Part shown: positions 44,771-54,867 of the stretch, in pieces | Numbering within the stretch: the stretch's first letter is position 1 | Layout of the letters: each line of letters opens with the position of its first letter | NCBI GenBank assembly: GCA_017513125.1 | Contig: JAFWDI010000007.1 | Coordinates: 1-64,000 of the forward strand | Source of the DNA: Lachnospiraceae bacterium | GTDB lineage: Bacteria; Bacillota; Clostridia; Lachnospirales; Lachnospiraceae | Length of the DNA stretch: 64,000 nucleotides | Direction: 5' to 3' | Notes under the pieces: generated by a model | Databases searched by the model: none | What the model saw: the letters and a program-made list of their open reading frames with translations, nothing else | Told to the model about the DNA's origin: nothing | Made by a program: the position numbers and the translations under genes

Positions 44771-45553
44771 ATGGGAAATGTAAATGCGGTCTTAAAACTG
44801 AAAGATCAGGTTTTCGGGGCAGGCATCCCGAAGATCTGTGTGCCGGTCACGGAACCGGATGCGGCGGGAATCGTGCGTGAACTGAAACGCTGCGCGGCGC
44901 TTCCATGCAGCGTGGTCGAGTGGCGCGCAGACAGGTTTGCGGAATTCCGCGACGCGCGCCGCACCGGACAGATTCTGATGAAAGCCGCGGCGGTGTTTGA
45001 AGACATTGCCCCGGAGAAGCTCCTGCTGTTTACCGTTCGCACCGCATCGGACGGCGGCGAAAAGGTCGACCGGGATCTGTATTTCGAACTCTGCACTGCT
45101 GCGCTCGGTGCGGCCGATCTGGTCGACGTCGAGTTCAATGCCGGTGCGGACCGGGTCGCCTGCTTCGTTCGGGAAGCAAAGCCTTCCGGGACGAAAGTGA
45201 TCGTGTCATATCACGATTTCGAAAAGACGCCTTCGGAAGAGGAACTCATAGAGCGCATGCGTGCGATGCAGGATACCGGAGCAGATCTCGTGAAGGTCGC
45301 GGTCATGCCGCGGACGTCTGAAGAAGTTGAGGTTCTGATGAATGCCACCCGGACGATGCGATGCCGTTATGCGGAAGTACCGCTGGTCACGATGTCGATG
45401 GGAGAGCTTGGAAGAAAGAGCCGCATCCGGGGCGAGGAATTCGGATCCGCGATGACGTTTGCGAGTGCCGGCACAGCTTCTGCGCCCGGACAGATCGCAC
45501 TGGAAGAACTGATTCGTGAAATGGAGGCATTTCATGAACGGTCACGATCATAA
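44771..45553 (+). CDS. aroD: 3-dehydroquinate dehydratase, type I
   Basis: A 260-residue Schiff-base dehydratase. Glu50 in VVEWRAD, His148 in SYHDFEKTP and Lys175 in LVKVAVMP are the active-site residues, and TMSMGELGRKSRI and ASAGTASAPGQI close the barrel. The ATG at 44771 was chosen; the longer frame from 44714 overlaps aroE and has no ribosome site. The order aroE-aroD places two consecutive shikimate steps together. A terminator follows immediately. Confidence 0.95.
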   Translation: MGNVNAVLKLKDQVFGAGIPKICVPVTEPDAAGIVRELKRCAALPCSVVEWRADRFAEFRDARRTGQILMKAAAVFEDIAPEKLLLFTVRTASDGGEKVDRDLYFELCTAALGAADLVDVEFNAGADRVACFVREAKPSGTKVIVSYHDFEKTPSEEELIERMRAMQDTGADLVKVAVMPRTSEEVEVLMNATRTMRCRYAEVPLVTMSMGELGRKSRIRGEEFGSAMTFASAGTASAPGQIALEELIREMEAFHERSRS

Positions 45554-45561
45554 ATGACGGC

Positions 45562-45599
45562 AAAACCGCTGTGTTTCAGGTCGAAACGCGGCGGTTTTT
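45562..45599 (+). terminator. Terminator after aroD
   Basis: AAAACCGC with GTGTTTC pairs with GAAACGC and GCGGTTTT across AGGTC, then T-rich. It ends the queA-aroD series. Confidence 0.88.
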
Positions 45600-45653
45600 A
45601 TGATAACATCGAAACGGGGAAAAGACATTCTTATATTCGGAAAGGGGTGTCAT

Positions 45654-47015
45654 ATGAGCAAACATTCACCGACACGGCTCCGGGTACCCGTGGAGCGGGA
45701 TAATCCCGCTGTCATGCGGTATTCCATGAACTGTATCTCATGCGGAAGCTGTGCGCGTGCCTGTCTGGAGCAGGTGGGCGTAGCTGGGGCGTTTGACCTC
45801 GAAAAGACCGGCGACCGCGCGGTATGCACATATTGCGGACAGTGTGTTGCGGAGTGCACCGGGTTCGCCATGCAGCCGAAGACTTCGATCGCCGCTGCGA
45901 GAGCCGCAATCGCGGATCCTTCGAAGATCGTGATCGCGAGCACGTCGCCCGCGGTGCGCGTATCGATCGGAGAGGCGTTCGGGCTGCCGGAAGGCACGAT
46001 GGCGGAGGGAAAACTGATCGCTTTGCTGCGGGCGCTCGGTTTCGACCGTGTGCTTGACACGAACACCGCCGCGGATATGACGATCATGGAGGAAGCGTCC
46101 GAGCTGGTGAGACGGATCCGCGAGGGCGGCCCGCTGCCGATGTTCACTTCGTGCTGCCCGTCCTGGGTGCGCTTCGCTGAGATCTTCCGGCCGGAGATCC
46201 TTCCGAATATCTCCACTGCGAAAAGCCCTATCGGCATGCAGGGTGCGACCGTGAAGACCTGGTACGCTCAGGCGGAAGGCCTCGATCCCGCGAATATCGT
46301 TCATATCGCGATTACGCCGTGTACCGCGAAAAAGGCGGAGATCCTGCGGCCCGAGCTGAATGCTTCCGGCGCAGGGCAGGACACGGATCTGGTCGTGACG
46401 ATCCGCGAGCTCGCGGAGTGGGCGGTCCGGGAAGATATCGATTATTTCGCACTGGAAGACGATTATTATGACGATCTGATGGGCGACGCTTCGGGCGCTG
46501 GCGCGATATTCGGAACCACCGGCGGCGTCATGGAAGCCGCGCTGCGGACCGGTTACTATCTGCTGAACGGTGTGAACCCGCCCGCACGGTTTTTCGAGCT
46601 CGGGGAAGTGCGGGGCTATCAGGGTGTGCGCGAGGCGTCGGTCGACATGGGCGCGATGACATTGAACGTCGCTGTCATCCACGGCACCGCGAATGCGCGG
46701 AAATTCCTGGACGAGGCGGCAGTAAACGGGAAAGAGTATCATTTCATCGAGGTGATGACATGCCCGGGCGGCTGTATCGGAGGCGGCGGCCAGCCGAAGC
46801 ATTTCTCGGTACGCGGGTGTATCCCGCCCGCGGCACGAGGCGAGGCGCTGCGCGCAAAGGATGAGGCGTCGGCTGTTCGCTGCTCGCATGAAAATCCGCA
46901 GATCAGACGGATCTACGACGAGTTTTACGGCGCGCCTCTGTCCGAAAAGGCGGAGAATGCGCTCCATACATATTACACCGATAAAAGCGCGGCTCTTACC
47001 GGTGCGGAGATATGA
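45654..47015 (+). CDS. [FeFe] hydrogenase, group B-like
   Basis: A 453-residue enzyme. Two N-terminal [4Fe-4S] sites (Cys27/30/33/37 and Cys58/61/64/68) feed the H-cluster domain: L1 TSCCPSW (165-171) with the proton-relay Cys167 and ligand Cys168, L2 TPCTAKKAE (Cys223), and L3 VMTCPGGCIGGGGQP (Cys370 and Cys374). TPC in place of MPC is a feature of the less studied group B (CpIII-like) enzymes. The ATG at 45654 follows GGAAAGGGG. Maturases are not in the window. It would dispose of ferredoxin electrons as hydrogen, or take them up. Confidence 0.9.
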   Translation: MSKHSPTRLRVPVERDNPAVMRYSMNCISCGSCARACLEQVGVAGAFDLEKTGDRAVCTYCGQCVAECTGFAMQPKTSIAAARAAIADPSKIVIASTSPAVRVSIGEAFGLPEGTMAEGKLIALLRALGFDRVLDTNTAADMTIMEEASELVRRIREGGPLPMFTSCCPSWVRFAEIFRPEILPNISTAKSPIGMQGATVKTWYAQAEGLDPANIVHIAITPCTAKKAEILRPELNASGAGQDTDLVVTIRELAEWAVREDIDYFALEDDYYDDLMGDASGAGAIFGTTGGVMEAALRTGYYLLNGVNPPARFFELGEVRGYQGVREASVDMGAMTLNVAVIHGTANARKFLDEAAVNGKEYHFIEVMTCPGGCIGGGGQPKHFSVRGCIPPAARGEALRAKDEASAVRCSHENPQIRRIYDEFYGAPLSEKAENALHTYYTDKSAALTGAEI

Positions 47016-47069
47016 TCTCCGCAAAAACGACGGCACGGTTTCATTTGGGTCGATCTTAGGGAGATAACT

Positions 47070-48731
47070 ATGCAGAAGGCTTCTTTTGTTCCCTATGAGG
47101 GAGATGAGGATTATATTTTCATCAGTTACGCGCATAAAGATGCGGCAGAGGTCCTGCCGATCATGGAGAAACTTCATGATGAGGGCTATCGCATCTGGTA
47201 TGACGACGGTATTGCGCCCGGCAGCGAGTGGCCGGAATATATCGCCGAGCATCTGAATGCGTGCAGTGTCATGCTGGCGATGATCTCCGAAGCGTCGATC
47301 GCCTCGGCGAACTGCCGGCGTGAAGTGACCTACGCGCTGTCGAAATCGAAGACTTTTCTGAGCGTCGTTTTGCGCGAGACTCAAATGTCGCCGGGGATGG
47401 AGCTTCAGCTTTCCGCCCAGCAGAGTCTGCTGAAATACCGATATGCGGATGAGGAGGATTTCTATAATAAGCTTCTGAACAGTTCCGTTCTGTTTCCGTG
47501 TAAAAGGCCTGCGGCATCGGCCCTGCCGGAAACCGCCGCAGCGGCGCCTTCATCTCGGAAGCCCGCTTCAGCGGAAGATCAGGCGCCGGATACTCCCCGG
47601 ATCAACGCGGAAGATATGTCCGCCGTGGAGCGGATGACGAACTGGGAGGAAGCCAAAGCGAAGGGAACATCCGAACCATGGAAGGAAAATGGCGCCGCCC
47701 TTGAAGCCGCAGAAAAGAAAGAAACAACATCGGGCGGGAAGAGAAGGTCACGCCTGATCGGAGCGCTGATCATTGTGATCGGTGTGATCGCCGCGGTTTT
47801 CGCACGCAATGCTTATAACAATTACAGACAGGAGCAGATCGCAGCGCGTAATGCGGAAAATGCCCGCATTGCCGCGGCTGCCATTCCGCAGGAGGTGTTC
47901 CTGGGGAAGCTGCTGACGATATATTCTTCGGCTTCGAATCTGGCGAATGCGCCCACCATGACTCAGACGGTCGGAGATACGACGCTGGAACTCGTCGCGA
48001 TGCCTTTGACCACTGAGGTTCTGGGCGAAGACCCGGAGATCATGCTTCTCGAGTTTCAGGATATCTATGGGGAAGTTTATAGCTTTGCGGCACGGTATAC
48101 ATTGTCCGGCGGCGAATTAACGCTTACAGCGCCGGAAGAGTATGTACCGGTGGAACGCGAGACAGAAACTTCGGCTGAAACATCTCTCCCGGACATCGAG
48201 CCGCTCATTCCGCTGACAGCTTCTTCCGAGGAGACTGAGCCGGAGGCGGCAGTGCAGGGAGAAGGAGAGACGGCGCTCCTTACGGACAGCCTGACTTACG
48301 GCGTCAGTTTTTCGGCAGGAAAGATTCATTTGACCTATGACACCATGTACCGGGATTACCTGAACGAAGGCGTTTCCGATAACGCGCTCATCCTGCGGGG
48401 CACCGCCTGCTCGGACGACGACGTTTACGAAGGGCTTCTCTCCGTGGACTTTTCCGCTGCGGAGCCGGAAGAAGGGGAGCATGTCCCCTGTCAGCTGTTT
48501 TTCGAAGGCGGCGGTTATTCGACGGATGCATATGTCGAAAATTTTTACCAGACCAATGTGTATATCCATATGTCGAACGAAGTGATTCCTTATAACGGTC
48601 GGATGCAGGACAATGCCCGCACAGATACTTACAGTCTGACCTTTATAAATACATATCCTTACGGATTTATCATAAAGGATGAGAATGACTATTATCTGTA
48701 TCAGGATCCGGTCATGAGTCTCGGGTCATGA
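47070..48731 (+). CDS. Membrane-anchored TIR-domain protein
   Basis: A 553-residue protein in three parts. Residues 13-145 are a TIR_2-type domain: YIFISYAHKDAAEVLPIMEKL, IWYDDGIAPGSEWPEYI, then SIASANCRREVTYAL with Glu85 where TIR NADases keep the catalytic Glu. A low-complexity linker (about 150-225) leads to one membrane helix at about 229-246 preceded by KRRSR, so the TIR domain is inside and about 300 residues are outside. The outer part is acidic and has no recognised family. It may sense something at the surface and act through NAD cleavage or assembly; inference only. Confidence 0.8.
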   Translation: MQKASFVPYEGDEDYIFISYAHKDAAEVLPIMEKLHDEGYRIWYDDGIAPGSEWPEYIAEHLNACSVMLAMISEASIASANCRREVTYALSKSKTFLSVVLRETQMSPGMELQLSAQQSLLKYRYADEEDFYNKLLNSSVLFPCKRPAASALPETAAAAPSSRKPASAEDQAPDTPRINAEDMSAVERMTNWEEAKAKGTSEPWKENGAALEAAEKKETTSGGKRRSRLIGALIIVIGVIAAVFARNAYNNYRQEQIAARNAENARIAAAAIPQEVFLGKLLTIYSSASNLANAPTMTQTVGDTTLELVAMPLTTEVLGEDPEIMLLEFQDIYGEVYSFAARYTLSGGELTLTAPEEYVPVERETETSAETSLPDIEPLIPLTASSEETEPEAAVQGEGETALLTDSLTYGVSFSAGKIHLTYDTMYRDYLNEGVSDNALILRGTACSDDDVYEGLLSVDFSAAEPEEGEHVPCQLFFEGGGYSTDAYVENFYQTNVYIHMSNEVIPYNGRMQDNARTDTYSLTFINTYPYGFIIKDENDYYLYQDPVMSLGS

Positions 48732-48750
48732 TCTTTAAGAGGGTGAAAGT

Positions 48751-50271
48751 ATGAAAAACTACGAAGAGATGTATCGCTGGGCGAAGCGCCCGGAACCGAT
48801 TCCGGATGAGCTGATCACGCGCACGGTCGACTGTGACGCCGTGATCTGCGGCGCAGGCATGAGCGGCTGTGCCGCGGCGCTCAGCTGCGTACAGAACGGT
48901 CTGAAGACGGTCGTACTCGAGAAATGGAAGACTTACAGCGCGCGCGGATATCATTTCGGTGCGGCCAATTCCAGGCTTTTGAAGGAAAACGGCGTGGTCA
49001 ATGACATTGACCCGATCGTCAAGGAGTGGCTGAAAGTCACTGCCAGCCGGGTAAATGAAGAGCTGGTCAGAAAGTTCCTGATCCGCAGCGAAGACGGCAT
49101 GAACTGGCTGCTGGATCTGGCGGAGTCTCACGGTATCGGCGCGGGCCTTTACGGCGGACAGTACCGCGGCCCCTACTATGAGGAGATCATCGGAACGCAT
49201 TATTTCGACGGCGGCGCGGACGCGATCGTAAACATGATGCTGACCGACGCGGTCGCCGGAGGCTGCGAGGTGTTTTTTGAGACGCCCGCGAAACAGCTGA
49301 CGACGGACGAAGACGGGCGGGTGACCGGCGTGATCGCACAGGATAAAGACGGAAACTATATCCGTTTCCGCGCGGCGAAAGGCGTCGTGATGTCGACCGG
49401 TGACATCAGCGGCAATCCTGAGATGATGAAGGATCTGAGCCCCGCGGCTTTGTCCGCGAACTCCTGCCTGAACGAGCACGCCTGGCTGGAGACCGGCGAC
49501 GGCATCCGCATGGGTCTGGCGGCGGGCGCACAGCTCGGCGAGACGCCGTTCCCCTGCACGATCCACATGATGGCATGGAGCATGTTCACGATGCATTTCC
49601 TTTCGGTAGACCGGAAGGGGGTGCGGTATATGAACGAGGATACCTGGACGCAGGGCCGCACGATGACGATCATCCGCCGGGATCCGAAGCATCCGTGGGC
49701 ATGGATCGTCATGGACGGAGACTGGATGAAGCAGGCCGCGGAGACCATGCATCTGGGCGGAGGCATTGCCTGGGATTTCGTGTTCCGCCCGCTGAACAGC
49801 ACGAATTACGATCTGACTGCGGCGATCGCGAACAACGGCATTCAGGACGCGCTCGAACAGGGCGGAGACGTGGCTGTGCAGGCGGAAACGCTGGAAGAGC
49901 TGGCCGATCTGATGGGCGTTCCGCGCGAGAATTTCCTCGCGACGATCGCACGGTACAATGAACTCGCCGAAAAGGGACATGACGATGATTTCGGAAAGCG
50001 CCCCGAGTTTATGGCGCCGCTCGTGAAACCGCCGTTTACAGCGGTAAAGTGCGGCGGATCGCTTCTGAACGCGATCGGCGGACTGGAGGTAAATACGGAC
50101 CTGCAGGTGATCACGCAGGAGAGAGAGCCGATACCGGGTCTGTACGCGATCGGCAACTGTATGTCGGGCCTCTACGCGATCGATTATCCGCTGCTGCTGC
50201 CCGGAAACAGTCACGGGCGCTGCATCACATTCGGCTATCTGGTCGGAAGGATCATGGCCGGCGTGGAATAA
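48751..50271 (+). CDS. FAD-dependent fumarate-reductase-like oxidoreductase
   Basis: A 506-residue flavoprotein of the FAD_binding_2 family. The Rossmann motif is DAVICGAGMSGCAAALSCVQNG near residue 28, with LEKWK after it; HYFDGGADAIV and GVVMSTGDISGNPEMM belong to the FAD domain, and the end PLLLPGNSHGRCITFGYLVGRI closes it. No signal peptide, FMN-binding or heme domain is present, so it is a soluble subunit. Relatives reduce fumarate, urocanate or other enoates. Its substrate and electron donor are unknown. It starts 19 bases after the TIR gene. Confidence 0.85.
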   Translation: MKNYEEMYRWAKRPEPIPDELITRTVDCDAVICGAGMSGCAAALSCVQNGLKTVVLEKWKTYSARGYHFGAANSRLLKENGVVNDIDPIVKEWLKVTASRVNEELVRKFLIRSEDGMNWLLDLAESHGIGAGLYGGQYRGPYYEEIIGTHYFDGGADAIVNMMLTDAVAGGCEVFFETPAKQLTTDEDGRVTGVIAQDKDGNYIRFRAAKGVVMSTGDISGNPEMMKDLSPAALSANSCLNEHAWLETGDGIRMGLAAGAQLGETPFPCTIHMMAWSMFTMHFLSVDRKGVRYMNEDTWTQGRTMTIIRRDPKHPWAWIVMDGDWMKQAAETMHLGGGIAWDFVFRPLNSTNYDLTAAIANNGIQDALEQGGDVAVQAETLEELADLMGVPRENFLATIARYNELAEKGHDDDFGKRPEFMAPLVKPPFTAVKCGGSLLNAIGGLEVNTDLQVITQEREPIPGLYAIGNCMSGLYAIDYPLLLPGNSHGRCITFGYLVGRIMAGVE

Positions 50272-50314
50272 ACGCAGAAGGAAGACAGCGGAGTTCGACG
50301 CATATAACGTGAAT

Positions 50315-50345
50315 AAAAGCCCCGGGCGAAATGCCCGGGACTTTT
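50315..50345. terminator. Bidirectional terminator
   Basis: AAAAG-C-CCCGGGC pairs with GCCCGGG-A-CTTTT around GAAAT. It separates the flavoprotein gene (+) from guaB (-). Confidence 0.9.
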
Positions 50346-50372
50346 CATCGGCGTTTTTCGAAAATACGGCGT

Positions 50373-51878
50373 TTATCCGTGGAAGTTGATATTATCCTTC
50401 AGCGTAACGTCGTGCGCGCCGCCCTCGACGATCGAGGTCGCGGACACCAGCGTCAGTTTCGCGTTCTTCTGGAGCTCCTGAATGGTCAGGACGCCGCAGT
50501 TGCACATCGTGTGGCGGACTTTGCTCAGTGAAAGCTGAACGTTATCCTTCAGTGAACCGGCATAAGGCACCAGAGAGTCGACGCCCTCCTCGAACGAGAG
50601 CTTTCTGTCGCCGCCGAGGTCGTAGCGCTGCCAGTTTCTCGCGCGGGCAGAACCCTCGCCCCAGTACTCCTTCATGTAGCTGCCGTTTACGTTCACGCGC
50701 TTCGTCGGGCTTTCGTCGAACCGGGCGAAGTAGCGGCCCAGCATCAGGAAGTCCGCGCCCATCGCGAGCGCAAGCGTCATGTGATAATCGTGGACGATAC
50801 CGCCGTCCGAGCAGATCGGTACGTAAATGCCGGTCTCTTCGAAATACTCGTCGCGCGCCGCGGCGACCTCCATGACCGCCGTGGCCTGTCCGCGGCCGAT
50901 GCCCTTCGTCTCACGGGTGATGCAGATCGCACCGCCGCCGATGCCGATCTTCACGAAATCGGCACCCGCCTCGGCGAGGAAGCGGAAACCGTCGCGGTCC
51001 ACGACATTGCCCGCGCCGACCTTTACGGAATCACCGTAATGCTCACGGATCCACTGGATCGTGATCCGCTGCCACTCGGAATAGCCTTCGGAACTGTCGA
51101 TGCAGAGAACGTCCGCGCCGGCGTTCACGAGTGCGGGAACGCGCTCGGCATAGTCTCGCGAGTTGATGCCCGCGCCGACCATGAAGCGCTTCTTATCGTC
51201 GACGAGCTCGAGTTCATTGCTCTTATGGGAAGTGTAATCCTTCCGGAACACGAAATACGCGAGCCGCTGATCCTTATCCACCAGCGGGAGAGCGTTCAGC
51301 TTATGATCCCAGATCATATCGTTCGCCTCGGAAAGCGTCGCGTCCGCGGGGGCGCAGACCAGTTTCTCAAAAGGCGTCATGAACTCCTTCACCTTCATGT
51401 CGACGGACATGCGGCTGATGCGGTAGTCACGGCTCGTGACCAGACCCAAAAGCTTTCCGTGGGCGGTTCCGTCGTCCGTCACGGCGACGGTCGAGTGGCC
51501 GCTTCTTTCCTTCAGCTCGAGAATATCCGCGAGCGTGTGTTCGGGAGTAACGTTCGAATCACTGACTACGAAACCAGCCTTATATGCTTTTACCTTTTCG
51601 ATCATCGCGGCTTCGCTCTCGACGCTTTGGGAGCCGTAGATGAAGCTCATGCCGCCCTCGGAGGCCAGGGCCACGGCCATACGGTCGTCGGAGACGGACT
51701 GCATGATCGCCGAGACCAGCGGGATGTTCAGGGAGATCGGCGGTTCCTCGCCTTTTCTGAACTTAACGAGCGGGGTCTTCAGGCTGACGTTCGCCGGAAT
51801 GCACTCCGTCGAAGAATAGCCGGGAATAAGAAGATACTCACCGAAAGTGTGCGAGGGTTCCTGGATAAAAGTAGCCAT
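50373..51878 (-). CDS. guaB: IMP dehydrogenase, Tritrichomonas-foetus-like type
   Basis: A 501-residue enzyme oxidising IMP to XMP in GTP synthesis. The start at 51878 has AGGAGG upstream. The active loop is [22 protein letters not shown], with catalytic Cys319. The mobile flap [11 protein letters not shown] has Arg418 and Tyr419. From memory these numbers equal those of the T. foetus enzyme, and the long C-terminal region also closely resembles it. Two CBS domains lie at about 100-215. Ordinary bacterial GuaB has GIGPGSICTTR instead. Confidence 0.93.
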   Translation of the reverse strand: MATFIQEPSHTFGEYLLIPGYSSTECIPANVSLKTPLVKFRKGEEPPISLNIPLVSAIMQSVSDDRMAVALASEGGMSFIYGSQSVESEAAMIEKVKAYKAGFVVSDSNVTPEHTLADILELKERSGHSTVAVTDDGTAHGKLLGLVTSRDYRISRMSVDMKVKEFMTPFEKLVCAPADATLSEANDMIWDHKLNALPLVDKDQRLAYFVFRKDYTSHKSNELELVDDKKRFMVGAGINSRDYAERVPALVNAGADVLCIDSSEGYSEWQRITIQWIREHYGDSVKVGAGNVVDRDGFRFLAEAGADFVKIGIGGGAICITRETKGIGRGQATAVMEVAAARDEYFEETGIYVPICSDGGIVHDYHMTLALAMGADFLMLGRYFARFDESPTKRVNVNGSYMKEYWGEGSARARNWQRYDLGGDRKLSFEEGVDSLVPYAGSLKDNVQLSLSKVRHTMCNCGVLTIQELQKNAKLTLVSATSIVEGGAHDVTLKDNINFHG

Positions 51879-51910
51879 TACGTCGTTCCTCCTGTCATGT
51901 GATTCGAACT

Positions 51911-51924
51911 GCCGCCTGAGCGGC
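51911..51924 (-). promoter_or_regulatory. Small hairpin in the guaB leader
   Basis: GCCGC-CTGA-GCGGC, 32 bases before the start codon on the minus strand. An AT-rich stretch upstream (51935-51975) holds several TATATT-like boxes, but I cannot single out the promoter. Confidence 0.4.
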
Positions 51925-52060
51925 ATGTGTCAGTGAATATAATTATTGATATCTTACTATAATTTTTATGCATTTTAAAGACCGCATTTGCCGTTGTCAA
52001 TCCCTTTTCGCGTATCGGGCCGTGTCCGGGGCGCCCCCACAGATGATGTGGTTTCCCGCC

Positions 52061-52089
52061 TTGACTTAAACGTTCAATGTTTTTATGAT
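52061..52089 (+). promoter_or_regulatory. valS promoter
   Basis: TTGACT (52061-52066), 17 bases, TATGAT (52084-52089). The leader is about 50 bases with no T-box. Confidence 0.85.
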
Positions 52090-52144
52090 TATAAGGATTA
52101 TGCGCGGCACACCGAAACGGCCGCGCCGAAAGATGGAGAGTATT

Positions 52145-54826
52145 ATGGCGAACGAACTTGCAAAGACCTACGAACCGCAGGCGATCGAAGGAAAGATCTA
52201 TCAGCGCTGGCTGGAGAAACGTTACTTCCACGCGGAAGTCGACCCGAAGAAGAAACCTTTCTGCATCGTCATGCCGCCGCCGAACATCACCGGACAGCTG
52301 CACATGGGCCATGCCCTCGATAATACCCTGCAGGACATCCTGACGCGCTGGAAGCGCATGCAGGGTTATTCCGCGCTGTGGCAGCCGGGCACCGACCACG
52401 CGGCTATCTCTACCGAGGTGAAGATCCTCGCGGCGCTCGCGAAGAAGGACATCACGAAGGATAACATGACCCGTGAGGAGTTCCTCGAGTATGCCTGGGA
52501 GTGGAAGAAAGAGTACGGCGGACGCATCGTGACCCAGCTGAAGAAGATGGGTTCCTCGGCCGACTGGGAGCGCGAGCGATTCACGATGGACGAGGGCTGC
52601 TCGAAGGCGGTCCGCGAAGTGTTCGTGCGCCTGTACGAGAAAGGTCTGATCTATAAGGGCAGCCGCATCATCAACTGGTGCCCCGAGTGCCAGACCTCGA
52701 TTTCGGACGCCGAGGTCGAGCATGTGGACGAGAACGGCCATTTCTGGCATATCCGTTATCCGATCGTCGGTGAGGACGGCTTCGTCGAGATCGCGACGAC
52801 CCGCCCGGAGACGCTGCTCGGCGATACCGCCGTTGCGGTGAACCCCGAGGATGAGCGCTATACGCATCTGATCGGAAAGATGCTCGAGCTGCCGCTGACC
52901 GGACGTCAGATCCCCGTGATCGCGGACGCTTACGTAGATAAGGAATTCGGGACCGGCTGCGTGAAGATCACGCCCGCTCACGACCCGAACGACTTTGAAG
53001 TCGGAAAGCGTCACGGTCTTGAGGAGATCAATGTCTTAAACGACGACGCTACGATCAACGAAAACGGCGGCAAGTACGCCGGCATGGACCGCTATGAGTG
53101 CCGGAAGGCCCTCGTGGCCGATCTCGAGGCTGCGGGCCTGCTCGTGAAGGTCGTCGACCATCAGCACGCCGTGGGTCACCATGACCGCTGCGGCTGCACG
53201 GTCGAGCCGATGATCAAGCCCCAGTGGTTCGTGGCCATGGAGGAGCTCGCGAAGCCCGCCATCGAGGCCGTGAAGAAGGGCGACATGAAGTTCGTGCCCG
53301 ACCGTTTCGATAAGATCTATTTCCACTGGCTCGAGAACATCCGCGACTGGTGCATTTCCCGCCAGCTCTGGTGGGGACACCGGATTCCGGCGTGGACCTG
53401 CGAAGACTGCGGCGAGATCATCGTGGGACGTGAGGATCCGACGGTCTGCCCGAAGTGCGGAAGCGCGAAGCTGACGCAGGATCCCGACACGCTCGATACC
53501 TGGTTCTCCTCGGCACTGTGGCCCTTCTCGACGCTGGGCTGGCCGGAGAAGACCCCCGAGCTGGAGTATTTCTATCCGACCGACGTCCTCGTGACCGGTT
53601 ACGACATCATTTTCTTCTGGGTCATCCGGATGATGTTCTCGGGACTCGAGCAGATGGGCGACGTTCCTTTCCGCACGACGCTGATCCACGGCCTGGTGCG
53701 CGACTCGCAGGGCCGGAAGATGAGTAAGTCTCTGGGGAACGGCATCGATCCGCTGGAAGTCATTGACAAGTTCGGCGCGGACGCGCTCCGCCTGACGCTG
53801 ATCACCGGAAACACCCCCGGAAATGACATGCGCTTCTTCTGGGAGCGTGTCGAAGCGAGCCGGAACTTCGCGAATAAGATATGGAACGCCTCGCGGTTCA
53901 TCCGTATGAAGGCGGACCAGTATCTCGAGGCTGCGGGCAAGTGGTATGAGAGCTCGAGGGAAGACCTTGAGATCGAGGACCGCTGGATCATTTCGAAGGT
54001 GAACGATCTCGCGAAGGAAGTCACGAGGAACATGGAGAGCTTCGAGCTCGGCATTGCCGTGCAGAAGGTCTACGACTTCATCTGGGAGGAGTTCTGCGAC
54101 TGGTATATCGAGATTCTGAAGGACAGACTGAACGTGACCGCGGACAGCTCTGATGAGAAGCTCCGCAGCGCATCGGTGGCACTGCAGACCCTGAACGATG
54201 TGCTGATCCGTGCTCTGAAGCTGCTGCATCCGTACATGCCGTTCATTACCGAGGAACTCTTCACGAGCCTGCAGGACGAGGAGGAGAGCATCATGATCTC
54301 TTCGTGGCCCGAGTGGCGCGAAGAGGACTGCTATCCGGACGAGGAAGCGGCCGTCGAGCATATGAAGGACGCGGTCATCGCGGTCCGCAAACTGCGGAAT
54401 GATATGAACGTGCCGCCCGCAAAGAAGGCGCACGTGATCATTGCCAGCCCCGATGTGAAGTTCCGTGAGGAGGCTGAGATCCTCTCCGCGAGCTTCCGCC
54501 AGCTGCTGTCGGCGGAGCAGGTGCAGATCACGGACGAGGCCGGCGCTGAGGCTGCGGCCGGGGATCAGGCGGTGTCCGCTGTCATCCACGGCGCTGTCGT
54601 GTATATGCCGCTCGCGGATCTGGTCGACTTCGAGAAGGAGCGTGAGCGCCTGACGAAGGAGAAGGCCCGCCTGGAGGGCGAGCTGAAGCGTTCGCGCGGC
54701 ATGCTTTCGAACGAGAAGTTCCTGTCGAAGGCTCCGGCGGATAAGGTCGAGGCCGAGAAAGAGAAGCTCGGGAAGTACGAGCAGATGATGCAGACGGTGG
54801 AGGAGCAGCTGGCGAAGCTGGGATAA
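52145..54826 (+). CDS. valS: Valine--tRNA ligase
   Basis: An 893-residue class I synthetase. HIGH region PPPNITGQLHMGHAL, editing domain (about 190-350), zinc segment CEDCGEIIVG...CPKCGSAKL, KMSKS loop GRKMSKSLGNGIDP, and the C-terminal coiled coil (about 830-893) found in ValS. The ATG at 52145 was chosen for GGAGAG upstream and a natural MANELAKTYEPQ start; the frame extends back to 52085 within the promoter. It is monocistronic with a strong terminator. Confidence 0.97.
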   Translation: MANELAKTYEPQAIEGKIYQRWLEKRYFHAEVDPKKKPFCIVMPPPNITGQLHMGHALDNTLQDILTRWKRMQGYSALWQPGTDHAAISTEVKILAALAKKDITKDNMTREEFLEYAWEWKKEYGGRIVTQLKKMGSSADWERERFTMDEGCSKAVREVFVRLYEKGLIYKGSRIINWCPECQTSISDAEVEHVDENGHFWHIRYPIVGEDGFVEIATTRPETLLGDTAVAVNPEDERYTHLIGKMLELPLTGRQIPVIADAYVDKEFGTGCVKITPAHDPNDFEVGKRHGLEEINVLNDDATINENGGKYAGMDRYECRKALVADLEAAGLLVKVVDHQHAVGHHDRCGCTVEPMIKPQWFVAMEELAKPAIEAVKKGDMKFVPDRFDKIYFHWLENIRDWCISRQLWWGHRIPAWTCEDCGEIIVGREDPTVCPKCGSAKLTQDPDTLDTWFSSALWPFSTLGWPEKTPELEYFYPTDVLVTGYDIIFFWVIRMMFSGLEQMGDVPFRTTLIHGLVRDSQGRKMSKSLGNGIDPLEVIDKFGADALRLTLITGNTPGNDMRFFWERVEASRNFANKIWNASRFIRMKADQYLEAAGKWYESSREDLEIEDRWIISKVNDLAKEVTRNMESFELGIAVQKVYDFIWEEFCDWYIEILKDRLNVTADSSDEKLRSASVALQTLNDVLIRALKLLHPYMPFITEELFTSLQDEEESIMISSWPEWREEDCYPDEEAAVEHMKDAVIAVRKLRNDMNVPPAKKAHVIIASPDVKFREEAEILSASFRQLLSAEQVQITDEAGAEAAAGDQAVSAVIHGAVVYMPLADLVDFEKERERLTKEKARLEGELKRSRGMLSNEKFLSKAPADKVEAEKEKLGKYEQMMQTVEEQLAKLG

Positions 54827-54867
54827 GATTTCCGTAAAAGCATAGAAACAGGCACGAAAAGCCTTGA

